Below, piece after piece: positions 19,539-31,548 of a stretch of 64,000 nt of DNA. Origin of the DNA: Lepidodermella squamata. Taxonomy: Eukaryota > Gastrotricha. Position 1 is the stretch's first letter. Each line of letters starts with the position of its first letter. The stretch is taken from NCBI GenBank assembly GCA_047495785.1, contig JBLDXI010000033.1, positions 744,001 to 808,000 of the forward strand. The letters run 5' to 3'. Position numbers and translations under genes: made by a program. The notes under the pieces are model-generated. The model saw only the letters and a list, made by a program, of their open reading frames with translations. It did not search any database and was not told the DNA's origin.

Positions 19539-21731
19539 TTAATAAACTTGAATCGGAGTGTAGTTAAACCGCCTGACGTCGGCGAGCCTCAAGTTTTCGC
19601 GGGTGCTCAGGGCGCTTCCGAATAGCCACAGGTAGACACAGGCTAAGCCGATGATATACCTGCAAAATAAAAGGAAATTTTTGTAACGCCATTCATTAAT
19701 CACTTAGGGGAGGTCCAGGTAATTTTTCAGATTTTTTCAATATATTATAGCGGGTTTGCTCTGGACGGGTAGCCTGGTTAAACAACCGATTTAATAATTA
19801 TTGTTCTTATAGTGTCGGTAAAAGAGTCGCCAAGCATTATTGACAATTCGGTGCATAAAAAGACGGTATAAAACACTAATTATAGAAGAGAAAAATTACC
19901 TAGCACTTAGCAATAACGGAATACAGCGTGTCCCGTAAGTAACGCTAGCGAAGAACATACACGGAAAATTGGAGGCGAAGTCATATTTCATGGCCAGAAA
20001 AATCATTGAATAATTCAAAATGCCACGGGAATAGTAATGCTATTTTTCAATAGCAATTGGATATAAAAAATCCGGGGAAAATGGGCCCAATCGTTTAAAA
20101 TACCGAAAATTACAGAACCAGATACAATCTGGGTTTTCCTAACTTTCTAATCTCGGTAAAATCGCCGATAAAGGATGGAAAATTCTTCCCATAAGATTAC
20201 TTACTCAAAAATCAGTTAAATTTTCTGCAAAAAGTTATAAGGTGCCTCTTTAGTCTTCAGACCAGCCACATGACTTACACTATAAAGAAAATGTCGTTGA
20301 GCTGCTGAGAGGTCATCGATTTACAATACGTGACAGCTTTTGGTGCTGCGTGAGGCTGTACCAATAATAATTGCCGGTGCCTATTTTTGCTGGAATTATG
20401 ATTCGCAGATCTCGCTTGCCGTTCGAACGCGGCTACTCTCACGATGAGCGCACAGGCGATACTTCCCAATATTCCCATCGCGATTATCATGACGTAGAAC
20501 ATGGTCAATATCGGTATTCGCTCACTGCCCCTTGGTGTAACCTCAGTCACGCTGAGTAACAATAGGAAATACGACAAAATTCCAGATGAAATCGTCGCCA
20601 ATTTCTCGTTTGAATGCGATGGTAAAACGAAAGCTAAAACTGTTGATAGCGAGATAAGGAAAGTTGGCACTATCAGGGTTATGATGTAATAGGAAGGGCG
20701 GCGTTCGATTCGAAACCAAAATTCGATTCCGGCGATTTTTGTCATGAAAGGCCGCTTAGCTTGCTGGTGGGTCAGAGTCCAAAGAGGATGAGATACCTTA
20801 CGATTCCAAAGCAATAGAGCCTGATCATGGGCATTGACGTAGTACTGCAATTCAAAAGCCCACCAGTGAGGTGACCTATTATTAAAAAAATCATTAAAAT
20901 TAAAATTAAATTAGTAAAAAATGCGCTTACCAAATCAAAATGTGACAGTTCTGCGAATAAGAAAATCGCGATTAAAAAATATGAAAAAATTAGAAAAATT
21001 GCCCACCTGGTGGTCATAAGGAAAAATGTACATGTTCGGCATTGGGCACTGTTAAATAATTTCAATTAAATTATTTAGATGATAGATAATGTCAGCTTTA
21101 CATTGAGAGCGAATCGAAAACTTGAGATCCAGGTGATTACAGTGCGATTATATACAACGACTGGAAATTTCTCCCATGATTCATGGTACAACGTCCTCTC
21201 GGCACTGTTTTCGATGGTCCATAGCGGGAACCACAGATAGTTGGCAAATTGGGAAACCATAAACGGAGCTTCGGAACAACTTTCATCTGACGCGTTTGCT
21301 AACCGCTTATCCCTCCAACTATTTAAAAAAATAACCAAAAAAATCAGAAATTTTAATTTGGATGAAAATATCCACCTTAATTCAAGAAGCGCGGTCATTG
21401 TGACGGTCTGATCTTTTTCATTGACCTCGTAGATGTTGGTAACGACTATCATAACAGCAACCTTAACCGGCAAATCAGGCGGGCCTCTCGGCCATATGTG
21501 TTTATAGCGTTCTAGAGCTTCAATGAATTCTAAATTGCAAGCTTCGGTTTTTCGCAATTTCGCCTCTTGCGCCGGCGTCATTTGGCTGTAGTCGCGAAAC
21601 GGCATGTAGCCTTCCATGAATTCTTTCTCGTACATAGCCTCAGCCATTGCCATTTCGTCAAGTTGCTCGGCGGTTTGACATGTTACCCGCTGCCCGAGGC
21701 ACAGAAAAATGCTTACAAGTGCTAACCTCAT
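19539..21731 (-). CDS. Cys-loop ligand-gated ion channel C (subfamily I)
   Basis: Exons: 21731-21376, 21318-21102, 21048-21007, 20950-20931, 20875-20279, 19659-19539; 450 residues. The frame extends to 21746 but that start is GTG; the first ATG is at 21731 and begins a signal peptide. It has GYMPFRDYSQ, WFPLWTIENSAE, Cys-loop C-x14-C, M2 with NEKLATISSGILSYF, and the 121-nt M4 exon ending FNYTPIQVY. A 20-nt exon carries the second Cys of the loop. The last intron (~620 nt) contains a mariner-type MITE. The intron that separates NIYE from VNEKDQ in relatives is absent here. Confidence 0.9.
19922..20155 (-). mobile_element. Mariner-type MITE, copy 3 (in the last intron of channel C)
   Basis: It starts TACAGCGTGTCCC and matches the reverse complement of the right end of the copy at 25420-25793 (shared ATGGCC and AAAATACCGAAAATTAC). 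The far end is degraded, so the boundary is approximate. Confidence 0.65.
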
Positions 21732-21899
21732 GGCTTGAAAATGCACGCACCAAAATTTTAATTTGACGAAAAATTAGAACCAGACATGAGCCAGACCATT
21801 AGGAATCGCAAACAAAGCCTGTAATGTGGTTGGTTCATCCAAGCGTGAAATGCAATTTCGTGATCCATTATCAATTATTTTATTTACATAACTTCAAGG

Positions 21900-23578
21900 T
21901 CAAAATACTAGTATTTTTGTGTAATTGAATCGTTTAGCGTCATTATCTAGCAGCTCTTCACGAACAATTGCCGTGTAGCCGAATAACCAGATATAGGCAC
22001 TTACTATCGATGTTAAATACCTAAATATAATTGAAAAAAGTTAGGAAAATTGTGAGGAATTATTTTTTTACTCACACTACGAAGAAAATGTCATTGACAC
22101 GTTGCGCCTTCATCCATTTTGAGCATTTCGAATTTTTTGAGGAGGAAAGCCCGGCTCGAAAGAATCGGCGATTTCGATTAGTCATCCCGAAAATCATCTC
22201 ACTGCGCTCATTGGCCGCCATTCGAACGATAATAGCGCAAAAGATACTCGCGACTACGCCCATTCCGATAATTAATATGTAGAAAGTCGTCAAAATCGGG
22301 ATATTTTGACTGCCACGCGGGGTTACCTCCGTCACGCTGAGGAGCAGGAAAAAATACGACAAAATACCAGAGGCTATAGTTGACAGTTTTTCGTTGGAAT
22401 GAGCCGGTAAGACAAATGCGAGTAGGGTTGAAATCGATATTAGGAATGTTGGGACAATCAAGGTTACGATGTAATAGGCCGGTTGTCGTTCAATTCGGAA
22501 CCAAAATTCGATTCCGGCGATTTTCGAGGCTGGTCGCCTCGCTTGTTGATGCGTGACGGCCCATAGCGGGTGGGTTACTTTATCAGTCCATAGCAGTAAA
22601 GCTTGATCGTGGCCATTTACAAAATATTGAAGCTCGGTGTTCCAGTAATGGGGCGACCATATTAGAATATTGCAGTTCTATAAATCGAAAATCGGTAATT
22701 TTCGGAATTATACCTATCATAAAGCTGAACTAACCTGATGGTCGAACGGGAAAATATGCATATTGTACATCGGACACTGAAATTAAAAATAAAATAATAG
22801 AAACAAAAGTAATAAAATAAAAATGATCAAAAAATCACAATAAATTTAAAAATTTAAAATAATTAAGGTAGGTAATTCGATGACCTGATGAGCTTACATT
22901 TAAAGCTATTCGAAAGCTAGAAACCCAAATGACCACACTTCGATTGTGGATTACAACTGGGAATTTCTCCCAAGCTTCGTTGTAGAGCGTTCTTTCGGCG
23001 CTATTCTCCACTGTCCAAATTGGGAACCACATATAATCGGCAAATTTCGGTACCATGAATGGAACCTCGGCACAGTCTTGATTGGAACCATTCAAAAATC
23101 TTTTATCTCGCCAGCTGAACTCGATCAAGGCTGTCAGGGTGATAGTTTGCTCAGATTCACTGACTTGAGAATACAAAATTTCAAAAATATAAAAGAAGGA
23201 ATTGTAATTTCATTTACCTTCGTAGATGTTGGTAAAAACTATCATCATGCTGACTTTAACAGGGAGTCCTGGTGCTGTTTTCGAAAGTGAGTGTTTGTTT
23301 CGTTCAAGATGTTCGATGAGTTGTAGATTGCATCGTTCCGTTAAATTAAGTTTCCGTTCCTGCTCTGGAGCCAGTTCCGAAAAGTCCAAAAAAGGCATGT
23401 AACCTTCTCGAAACTGCTTGTCGTACTCAGCTGCGAATATTTCAGCCTCTGAGGGCTCGCTCGAGTTGGCCAGCGATACACTCGTCTCGCCACTCCCGCT
23501 GAATGCCTCCTCGATTGAGGCAAATATTGGTGGCAGAATCGCAATCGATAACAGCAATATTAGGAAGAATTTATTCAT
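21900..23578 (-). CDS. Cys-loop ligand-gated ion channel D (subfamily I)
   Basis: Exons: 23578-23218, 23163-22898, 22776-22735, 22677-22076, 22020-21900; 463 residues. The second exon (266 nt) equals the 49- plus 217-nt exons of A, B, F and G, so one intron is absent here. It has a signal peptide, GYMPFLDFSE, WFPIWTVENSAE, Cys-loop C-x14-C (HIFPFDHQNC), M2 with NEKLSTIASGILSYF, and a C-terminus ending KILVF. It is 168 nt upstream of the channel C start on the same strand. D, C and B form a tight same-strand run. Confidence 0.9.
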
Positions 23579-24888
23579 TTCGTCGATGAAGATTCGAGCA
23601 TGTTTTAGTTAGATGCGTTGCAGCTTTTAGTTCTCGGAACTGATAACGTGCGTTGAAAAAAAATCCGCAACCCCGCGGCCTATCTGCGAGAAACAAGAAC
23701 CCGGTGGCTGCAATTTGCGTGATTAAATCACCTGTACATTATAATATAATCATTTAGGTGCGAACAGCAGGGTTTTTACGCTAATATTGATTGCGAGATA
23801 CACGGGTGTTTATCGAACTTTGAATGTTTATGCTTCTAAGTAATACGGTAGAATTCGTAATTCGATCAGTTAAAACTGTCTTTTGTGCAGGCAGCGATCT
23901 TTAAATTGATTGCTTTATAGCTATGTAAGAAATCATTACATTCCTATATTGAACTAGTAACATCAAAATGTGTAGGAGGGATCTATATCGCTCCAGATTA
24001 TTTTTTGAATTTAAAATCGAGGTTCACTGGGTAGAAGAAACGGGGTCTCCTAATCGCACTTTTGCATAGCAATAGAGGAGGAGTTGTCGCAGTTTCCGCC
24101 GCTCATTCTTAAGGACAAATTAGTTCTTTGACTGCCGCTTCCACTTCGCGTAATGCAGACAAGTATCGGCAAACAATTCTTTGATTTATCTTTGCAGATT
24201 CTCGGAAGCAAACAGTGCAGTTAGGCAATTATAAGAAGAATCAATAATTTGGAACAGATTGAACATATCGAATTGTTCAGCCACTTTAAAAGTCTGTTCA
24301 ACTGCGCTTCCGCCATTTAAATCGAGGTAAATGGTATAAATGTCTCGAAAATACACAATTTTTCTCAGTCTATCAAGGCAATCGATGTACTTTATTTTTG
24401 GCTTTGTTACAATTGATGATCGCTGACTTTTGAAATAAAATTCGACTAAAACTAAATATTGCCTGCTTTCATATTTAAATTTGAGGCTTCAATCCTATAG
24501 ATTTGTCCAAACTTGGAATCTGATTTTTCAAGTGCGATCTTTTTGCGAGTCGAACTTCAGCCTGCAGGACCAATTGATTTCAAGTATCGATCTTACAAAT
24601 CAGTGATTTTTCCGATATCGGCAGCTATGGAAGCCAATATTAACAGTTATCATACTAAGCCGATGGTACCCGATAGCTTATATAATAAGTCCTAGAGGAA
24701 TGGTGGCATCAAGAGAAAACCAGCAAAAATACTTAGCCTTTATAATTCTGGAACCTCACTTTCAGTGGTGCAAATACCTTCCCTTCAATACCGAATTATT
24801 TTTCGATTGGGATTTCCAAAAAAATTGCTCGCGTGGCCAATATCAATGCAAGAAAATAGGGCTAAAATTCATAGTCTAGCGATGCCCT
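23579..24888. other. Intergenic region upstream of channel D
   Basis: About 1.3 kb without a supported gene. The open frame at 24513-24695 is short and shows no domain. Confidence 0.45.
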
Positions 24889-24892
24889 TTAA

Positions 24893-25395
24893 CACGTTAA
24901 CTGTCAAAAATAGACTGCGAGGTCCGATATTTGGGTCTAATTCCTAGGTCTGTCAAAAAGTCATTTTTTTCGGGTCAACGATGCGTCGAGGGGCAAAATG
25001 CCTGACGGCAAAGAGTAGGCCATGACCTGGCGGTTCTTTTGACACCGAATTCGGGGCCACAAGGTCTGAGCAGGTCATTGAAAATGACAGTGAAATAACG
25101 TCGAAATTTTGGATTAGAGCCTAAAATCAGACCCAAGAATTTGACGTAATTATTAGACCCAGATCATGGCGCAACAATCGAATTTCACTGTTTTTCAAGT
25201 TTGATTTCTGTGCGTTCCTTGATGTCTTTGGCCCCGAATTCGGTGTCAAAAGAACCGCCAGGTCATGCCCTACTCTTTGCCGTCAGGCATTTCGCCCCTC
25301 GACGCATCCTTGACCCGAAAAAAATGACTTTTTGACAGACCTAGGAATTAGACCCAAATATCGGACCTCGCAGTCTATTTTTGGCAGTTAAAGTG
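24893..25395. mobile_element. PiggyBac-type long-inverted-repeat MITE
   Basis: A 503-bp element is flanked on both sides by TTAA (24889-24892 and 25396-25399). Arms of about 165 nt (24893-25058 and 25230-25395) are inverted copies with only a handful of mismatches, ending CACGTTAACTG / CAGTTAAAGTG. A TTAA target duplication is the hallmark of piggyBac. There is no transposase. The arms are similar enough to form a long RNA hairpin if transcribed. Confidence 0.85.
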
Positions 25396-25419
25396 TTAAT
25401 TAGGTATTTACAGTACATA

Positions 25420-25793
25420 CAGCGTGTTTCAGAAGTTGCGCAACTATTTTTTAATTTGTCATTTTTGGTAGGGAATTCAACTCATTTTTTTAAATTAAAC
25501 CTACCGAGAGAATATTCCATCTTTTATGCGCGATTTAACAGAATAAATGAAAAATTCACCGGAGAAAACCCGCAAAACCCCGATGCGTTCGGTAATTGGT
25601 TCGGTAATTTTCGGTATTTTACCCAGTTGGACAGAATTCCTCCAGACTTTTTAATCCCATTTACAAGCAACATGCCCGATTACTATTCTAGTGATTTTTT
25701 TAAATTTTCCTAAAAATTTTCGGGCCATGAGATGTGACTTCTGAATCATTTTTCGCGCATCTTCTTTGCTTGCGTTACTTATTGGACACGCTG
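25420..25793 (+). mobile_element. Mariner-type MITE, copy 1
   Basis: A 374-bp element with inverted ends (CAGCGTGTTTCAGAAGT and ACTTATTGGACACGCTG) and TA on both sides (25418-25419, 25794-25795). Such ends and a TA duplication are typical of mariner/Tc1. Two degraded relatives occur at 19922-20155 and 43030-43341. Confidence 0.8.
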
Positions 25794-26157
25794 TAATTAT
25801 AATCCCAGGTGAGAGCATTTTTGAAGAGGAAACTTCAGATAAATTACCTAACTGTGGCAGCAATCGAAAAGAGTCGAAAGTGCTTGATTTATGACTTATT
25901 GCTCTGCGTCGAGAAATCGCGTCGCCGTTCAACTAAATAGATTGTCTGTAAATAGATCAGTCTCACAGCCGGAGTGACGATGTGGTATGGAAGCCAAAAA
26001 ATCCAGAACTCCTGAAAGATTAGCGTAGGATTGAACTAATGTTAGCTTATAGCGAGTCTTACCGAGGTGAGCGCGTGTTTATTCAGGCAGCTAAAAATCC
26101 TGTCGTGTTAAACGACGCTGAATATTAACCATTTACCGCGGTAATACATTTTCCAAA

Positions 26158-28178
26158 ATGATTAAAAAAACACTCGAATTATTACTGATTTGCTTGGCTG
26201 GGCACGTTATACAGGCAGCAATAAACGAAACAGACAATCAAGATGATGATGATCAAACCAGCGACGATCCGATCATGCCCGTGGATCCTTATGCCTCAAT
26301 TTATGACTACCTGGTAAACAGCAGCAATTACCTTGATCAATTTTATAAGGGCTATACGCCACTGAAAAACGGCGAGGACATAGAAGATTGGTTACTAGCC
26401 ACCCATGATGAGGATACCGACTGGAACGATTTGAGTCCTGAACGCCAGGCGGCTCTCAAATATTTGAACGAAACTAATAGCTGCGCTGTTCAGTTTATGA
26501 GGAGCATCTCAGCCGAATCATTCGTCTACACAAGACTGCCGAAACTTCCAACAAGTGTCAGCACTCAAGTCATCTTAACAGTAAAGCTAAATTAAAATAA
26601 TAGATTTTCAATTTTTTTTCAAATTTTTCAGAATTTAAACGACGTTTCAGATCGCGACCAAACAGTAACAATCACCGCTGTTTTGGAATTCAGGTTTTTA
26701 TCTTAATATTTTTTGACTGCTCGGTATTTGTATGATACGTTTATGCCTCAGTTGGTTAGATGTTCGGCTAGCAACTTTGCACGATGATATTTGCTTTTAC
26801 AAAATAATTGTGCTCGACAATATTCGCCTAATTTGGTTCCCGCAGTTCATTATCGAAAACTCGGTCGAACGCATTTTATACAAAGAAGCTTGGGAAGACT
26901 TTCCAGCGAAAATAACGAACGGCGTTGTTACCTGGAGGAGCAGCTTCCGACTCACTTTGAAGTGAGATTTCATCAATATTTTACAATTTTTCACTCATTT
27001 TTTTAATTAAAGTTGCGATATGAATCACCGAGCCTTTCCGTTAGTTTTGATCAAAATTGTTGCTCATTTGGAATTCGAAAATTTTGAAATTTACAGATAC
27101 GATACCCAGCATTGTTCGATTATCATCAAATCGACCGGCCTTCGACTTTTCCAACTGCGCTATTTTGTGCCCAGCGAGTCAACGGGAATGGTTGAAAATT
27201 ATTAAGGGAGATTTTTTGTATTTTTTATTTCATGTCTCAGATTTTATGGGACGAAAGCGCTAATAACAATCCAATCTGGAATCTGAACGGTCAATTCGCC
27301 AAGCCGACTGAGTGGAATGACGCTTACCAAACTTCAGGGGTGAAGATTTGGTTCAGAATCGAGCGGAAGCCAGGCTTCTACATCTGGACAATGATTATGC
27401 CGACAGTTTTAATCAGCATTGCCACAGTAAGAACAGTTTCTAAGATTTAAAGGTATTGCAAATGTTGGTATGGAAATTTAGGTCTTGGCGTTTATTCAAA
27501 GCCACGATGACTCATCGAAAATCGGATCAATCCTAACTAGCCTTCTGGCTTATTTCCTGGGTAAACTAGAAAAATCATCTTTCGTCTATCAGATATAATT
27601 TTTTTTCTAATTTCAGTCCTCCTTACAATGACTAGTCTCACCCCTCAGGTTTTTTCTTCAGCTTTTTGCCGTTGAGTCTTGAATGTGGCTGTTTTAGACT
27701 TCTGATACGATTCCAGTTCTGACATTGTTTTTCGTGGCTGTGATAGCGATTGGATTGGTGATTATTTTTAGAAATTCATTACAACAAAATGGCTAATATT
27801 CCGTCCTATCCTAGGTTGGAGCATTTATGTGTGTCCTTATCGTTAGGCTGTCCTCTTACGAAAACCACATTGCTCACCTTCGATCGAAAGGAAAAAAGGT
27901 CCAAAATGTATTCCGCAAGTGGTTCCCCTGCTGCACGGCGTCGAATCTCAACAATGCCGCCTTAATTATGTAAAAAAAAAGAATTTATTGATTTTATACT
28001 CCTTTAATTCAATTTTAGATATACGGCCGCATTGGGTGGCAGTTATATTTACTTATTCGCCGCCATTGATAGAAACCAGAAGGCAATAGCTGATCAGGAT
28101 GCCAGGAAATACAACTACACTGCCTTGACGATATTCCGGCCTGATCCTATTACATTTGGAGGCGACGATTATTATTGA
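26158..28178 (+). CDS. Cys-loop ligand-gated ion channel E (divergent subfamily I)
   Basis: Eleven exons: 26158-26580, 26632-26693, 26752-26961, 27013-27039, 27097-27190, 27241-27426, 27482-27560, 27617-27648, 27698-27757, 27815-27969, 28019-28178; 495 residues, frame consistent. It has a signal peptide, an acidic stretch (NQDDDDQTSDD), GYTPLKNGED, and 'IWFPQFIIENSVE'. The Cys-loop is the standard C-x13-C (FPYDTQHC). The M2 entry reads DDSSKIGSILTSLLAYF: the Glu found at -1' in its relatives is Ser. The C-terminus after KYNYTALTIF is longer. It is the only member of its subfamily on the plus strand and has about twice as many introns. Confidence 0.85.
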
Positions 28179-29177
28179 CATGATGTCTGCCACAATATTT
28201 GAGCATTGAATCGATATATAATAAAAGGCTTGGTATACTCTCAACTTATTTGAGTATGTGTTTATTACAATTAGTAGGTACTCCCACTCATGGAGATCCA
28301 GTCATTGGAAATTCAATATTTTTAGCTTAAATTATTTAAATAATATTTCGAGGTAAGTTAAAATAATTCCTAATGCCTAGTATGCTCAAATGGTTGTTTT
28401 ATTATTGGTCATTAACCTACTATTCCTCACTAATGCCCTCGAAATTGACAAATGTAGCTGCATTTTGATTTTTGACTGGGACGAAGCTTCAAGGGCTGAC
28501 CAATTTTAAGGCGAAAGCAGAAATAAGGAGGCTCGAAGTCAGCCGTGTCACACCTCAACCCACCTTTAATCCAGCCTTTACGCCTCCTACGATAAGGTGT
28601 GGTCTGCATTTTGAGGGGGCCTCCAGATACGTAATTGTGATTTTATCGCCAAATTGCATGCGCTCCAGTTGTATGCGACCTACGCCGAGGTCATTATTCA
28701 AGATACGGCTATATGCATTTCATAATATCGAATTTACCCAGGCTTTTGAATGGGACAGGGGGTTAGTATTTTAGGCAATGCGGTAAATGGAGCCACTTCT
28801 TTTTTTACATCCTGTAAACACGTAGATTCAATATGTCGTGACAATTTGATAAAATAATAACCCCGTACAGATGTGTCACTCGTGAATCAACGTCACCAGT
28901 GCGATGAATCATGCGCTCTTCGCTTTGCACCTGAGCAATCAATTAGGTATTTGTTGTTTGCAAAGCGCATCTTGCGAATGAGACGGCGTTATCTGAAACC
29001 TCTGATTTTTTCAATAAAATATCTAAGCGGATTTCCGACCTTTTGTCTCCGGCTTTCAAGCAGCACAACAATTAAGAAAAAGAGTAGGATTTGAGTTTCC
29101 TATTACAACAAGCCCACGTTAAACATCCATCTAAGAAGTTTTATTTTGCAAATTTTATCGTTATAATTTTCGCAGCA
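28179..29177. other. Intergenic region
   Basis: About 1 kb between channel E and the small secreted protein. No gene supported; a frame at 28472-28774 has no domain or splice context. Confidence 0.45.
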
Positions 29178-29674
29178 ATGCTAGTGCCATTCAGCATTTT
29201 ACTGAGCCTTTGCCTAATGTTGGCAACAGCCGACCTAACTGCTGACAAAAATCAGAGAACCTTCGAAAGAATGGCTAACCATTTCGGAGTGACAGAGCAA
29301 TCTTTAAATTGTGAGTCAAATTTTTCGAATGACTAATTTTAATTAATTAATTTTATATTTTAGACCAACGAGGCGGAATTTCGATATCGATGATGTTAAA
29401 TAAAATAATCGACACACTTCGAGCTAAGAAGCAGTGCGGCTCGGACGCGGGTTGCCTGTCTAAAACCGACGGAGCGCTGATGATGCTAGTCTACACGTTG
29501 CGGAGTCTTCAACAAAGCCGTGAAATGGACAAATGCCTAGCTGTCTACGGTTCACTGCGCTACTGCTCGATGACGACGAACAGTGACCAGAAACAAAAAC
29601 CCAACTCGGTCAAAATCGGCCAAAATAAGCCAGTTGAAACCATTACTGCTAATGCGTTGGAAATTTTAAATTAA
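29178..29674 (+). CDS. Small secreted four-cysteine protein P1 (divergent member of the 49-64 kb family)
   Basis: Exons 29178-29310 and 29364-29674 (133 and 311 nt) with a phase-1 intron; 147 residues. Signal peptide MLVPFSILLSLCLMLATA. The mature part has four cysteines as C-x5-C-x~30-C-x9-C. The second half (LRSLQQSREMDKCLAVYGSLRYC) aligns with the array motif LQQRQRLETCMSVFxSxxIC. The long variable linker of the array genes is nearly absent. A splice-acceptor-like TTTTCGCAG lies just before the ATG. Exon 2 has the same length (311 nt) as that of P2. Function unknown. Confidence 0.8.
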
Positions 29675-29712
29675 GTTGGACGATAAAAAATCAGTTTCAT
29701 TTCATCGTTTTT

Positions 29713-31399
29713 TCAATAAATCTGTATTGGCGTGTAATTAGAGAATAATATCGAGTCTGATTTGATGTTTTCATAGCGAAGATACAGGCAGTGACCTAGT
29801 AGCCATAAATAAGCTAGGGCAAGGAGGAGCGCGTAAATTAGTAGGAACGCGTGATTAAGCCGGTCGGCGGTGACCTTGCCGAACTTGCGTCGAAAAACTG
29901 ACCCAATTCTTCCTAGCTCTGCCATGCCTAGTACATGGCCGTTTCTTTGCTGTAAATTGCCATTACTAGACAGCCGCCGTCGCTCAATACAAGAATATCT
30001 CACAATGCAAGCACACATGACACTTCCTACGATGCCGATCGCTATGACGACTATGAAAAATTGTGTTAAAATCGGAATATTCTCACTCGCCTGAGGTGTT
30101 ATATCAGTGATATTCAACAGCAGTAGAAAATATGCTAAAATTCCGGTCAGGATTGTCTGAACTTTTTCAGCCGAGTGACTTGGCAAGATGAAGGCAAGCA
30201 GCGTCGCAACTGAGATGAGAGAACTTGGAATTATCAGAGTTATCACGTAAAAATTTGGCTGGCGTTCTAATCGGAACCATAACTCGATCCCGGACACGTT
30301 TGATAGCGGAATTTTCGCCATTTGTTGGGTGACAGTCCAGAGAGGATGCGTGACGTTTTCCGTCCAAAGCAGTATGGCTTGATCGGCTCCATAGGCGAAG
30401 TATTGAAGCTCATTGATGAGGTAATGGGGCGAACGGATCATGATGTTGCAATTCTAGAAAATTCGCAACATTTTGAGCTCGAAAATTTATTTTAAATTTA
30501 CCTGAGCATCGAAGGGGAAAGCTTCCATTTTTGAGCTCATGTGACACTGAAAAATCATTCGATAATTTATCGTTCGCTAATTGAGATAAAATTACCGTGA
30601 CAACTATTCTGAAACTTGTAATCCAAGTTACTACGCTTCGATTGTGAATGACTAGCGGAAAATCGTCCCAAGCCTCGTTGAAAAGCGTCCTCTCGGCGCT
30701 GTTTTCGATGATCCACAGTGGGAACCAAAGTTTATCCGAAAATTTTGATATCGAAAACGAGAGATCGCTGCAGTCATCGGGCACCGAATTTAAAAGACGT
30801 CTATCGCGCCAGCTTAAAAAAATGGATTATTCAAAATTTGAATCCTAGAAAATATCTCACCTAAATTCGATCAAAGTCGTTAAAGTAACTGTTTGGTCTT
30901 TTTCGCTGACTTCAAAAATTAAGGATTTATTTCTGAATTTTAATGGATGTCAAGACAGACCTGAGTACAGATTTGTTATAATGACCATGATGCTGATTTT
31001 TACCGGGATATCTGGCGGACTTTTCGAGAGTTTGAATCGATTAATGGCGAGGTACGACGCAAAGGCGAAGTTGCACTGTTCGATGCGGGCTAATTTCGCC
31101 TTTTGAGTGCTCGTCAACTCGGAATGATCGGCGAAGGGCAAGTAGCCATTGTAAAAATCTGCGAAATAATTCGGTGGCGGCGGACCCGGGTCGTCTAGCT
31201 TGATCACCTCAGGCTTAACTTCTTCAGTAATAGTTTCCTCTGAAGCTGATTTGTCCGGGGGTAGGGAAGATGTGTCGATATGCACGGCCTGAACCTGACT
31301 GTCATCGATTTTCACCTCGTTTATCACATAGGTTTTCTCCTCTTCGTCATTTGCTGATGCCAGCGATGAAATGGTGAGAATTATGCAAAGCAAAATCAT
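29713..31399 (-). CDS. Cys-loop ligand-gated ion channel F (subfamily I)
   Basis: Exons: 31399-30961, 30909-30861, 30812-30596, 30546-30502, 30453-29713; 496 residues. The usual separate 121-nt M4 exon is fused to the preceding exon (intron absent). It has a signal peptide, a long acidic N-terminal extension ending in a Pro run, GYLPFADHSE, WFPLWIIENSAE, Cys-loop C-x15-C (AFPFDAQNC), M2 with AEKVQTILTGILAYF, and a C-terminus ending NYTPIQIY. It starts 149 nt after the stop of channel G on the same strand. Confidence 0.9.
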
Positions 31400-31548
31400 A
31401 GTGAAAAAAGAAGGTTAAAAATGTATATCTTCATTTTTCTATTCTTCATATGCTTTATTTGCAGGTGTCAAAACACTTTAGTTTGTTTTTACAAGCGTTT
31501 CTGTTAATTTATTTTTTCCGTCTCATTTTCCTGTGGGAATATTATGTC

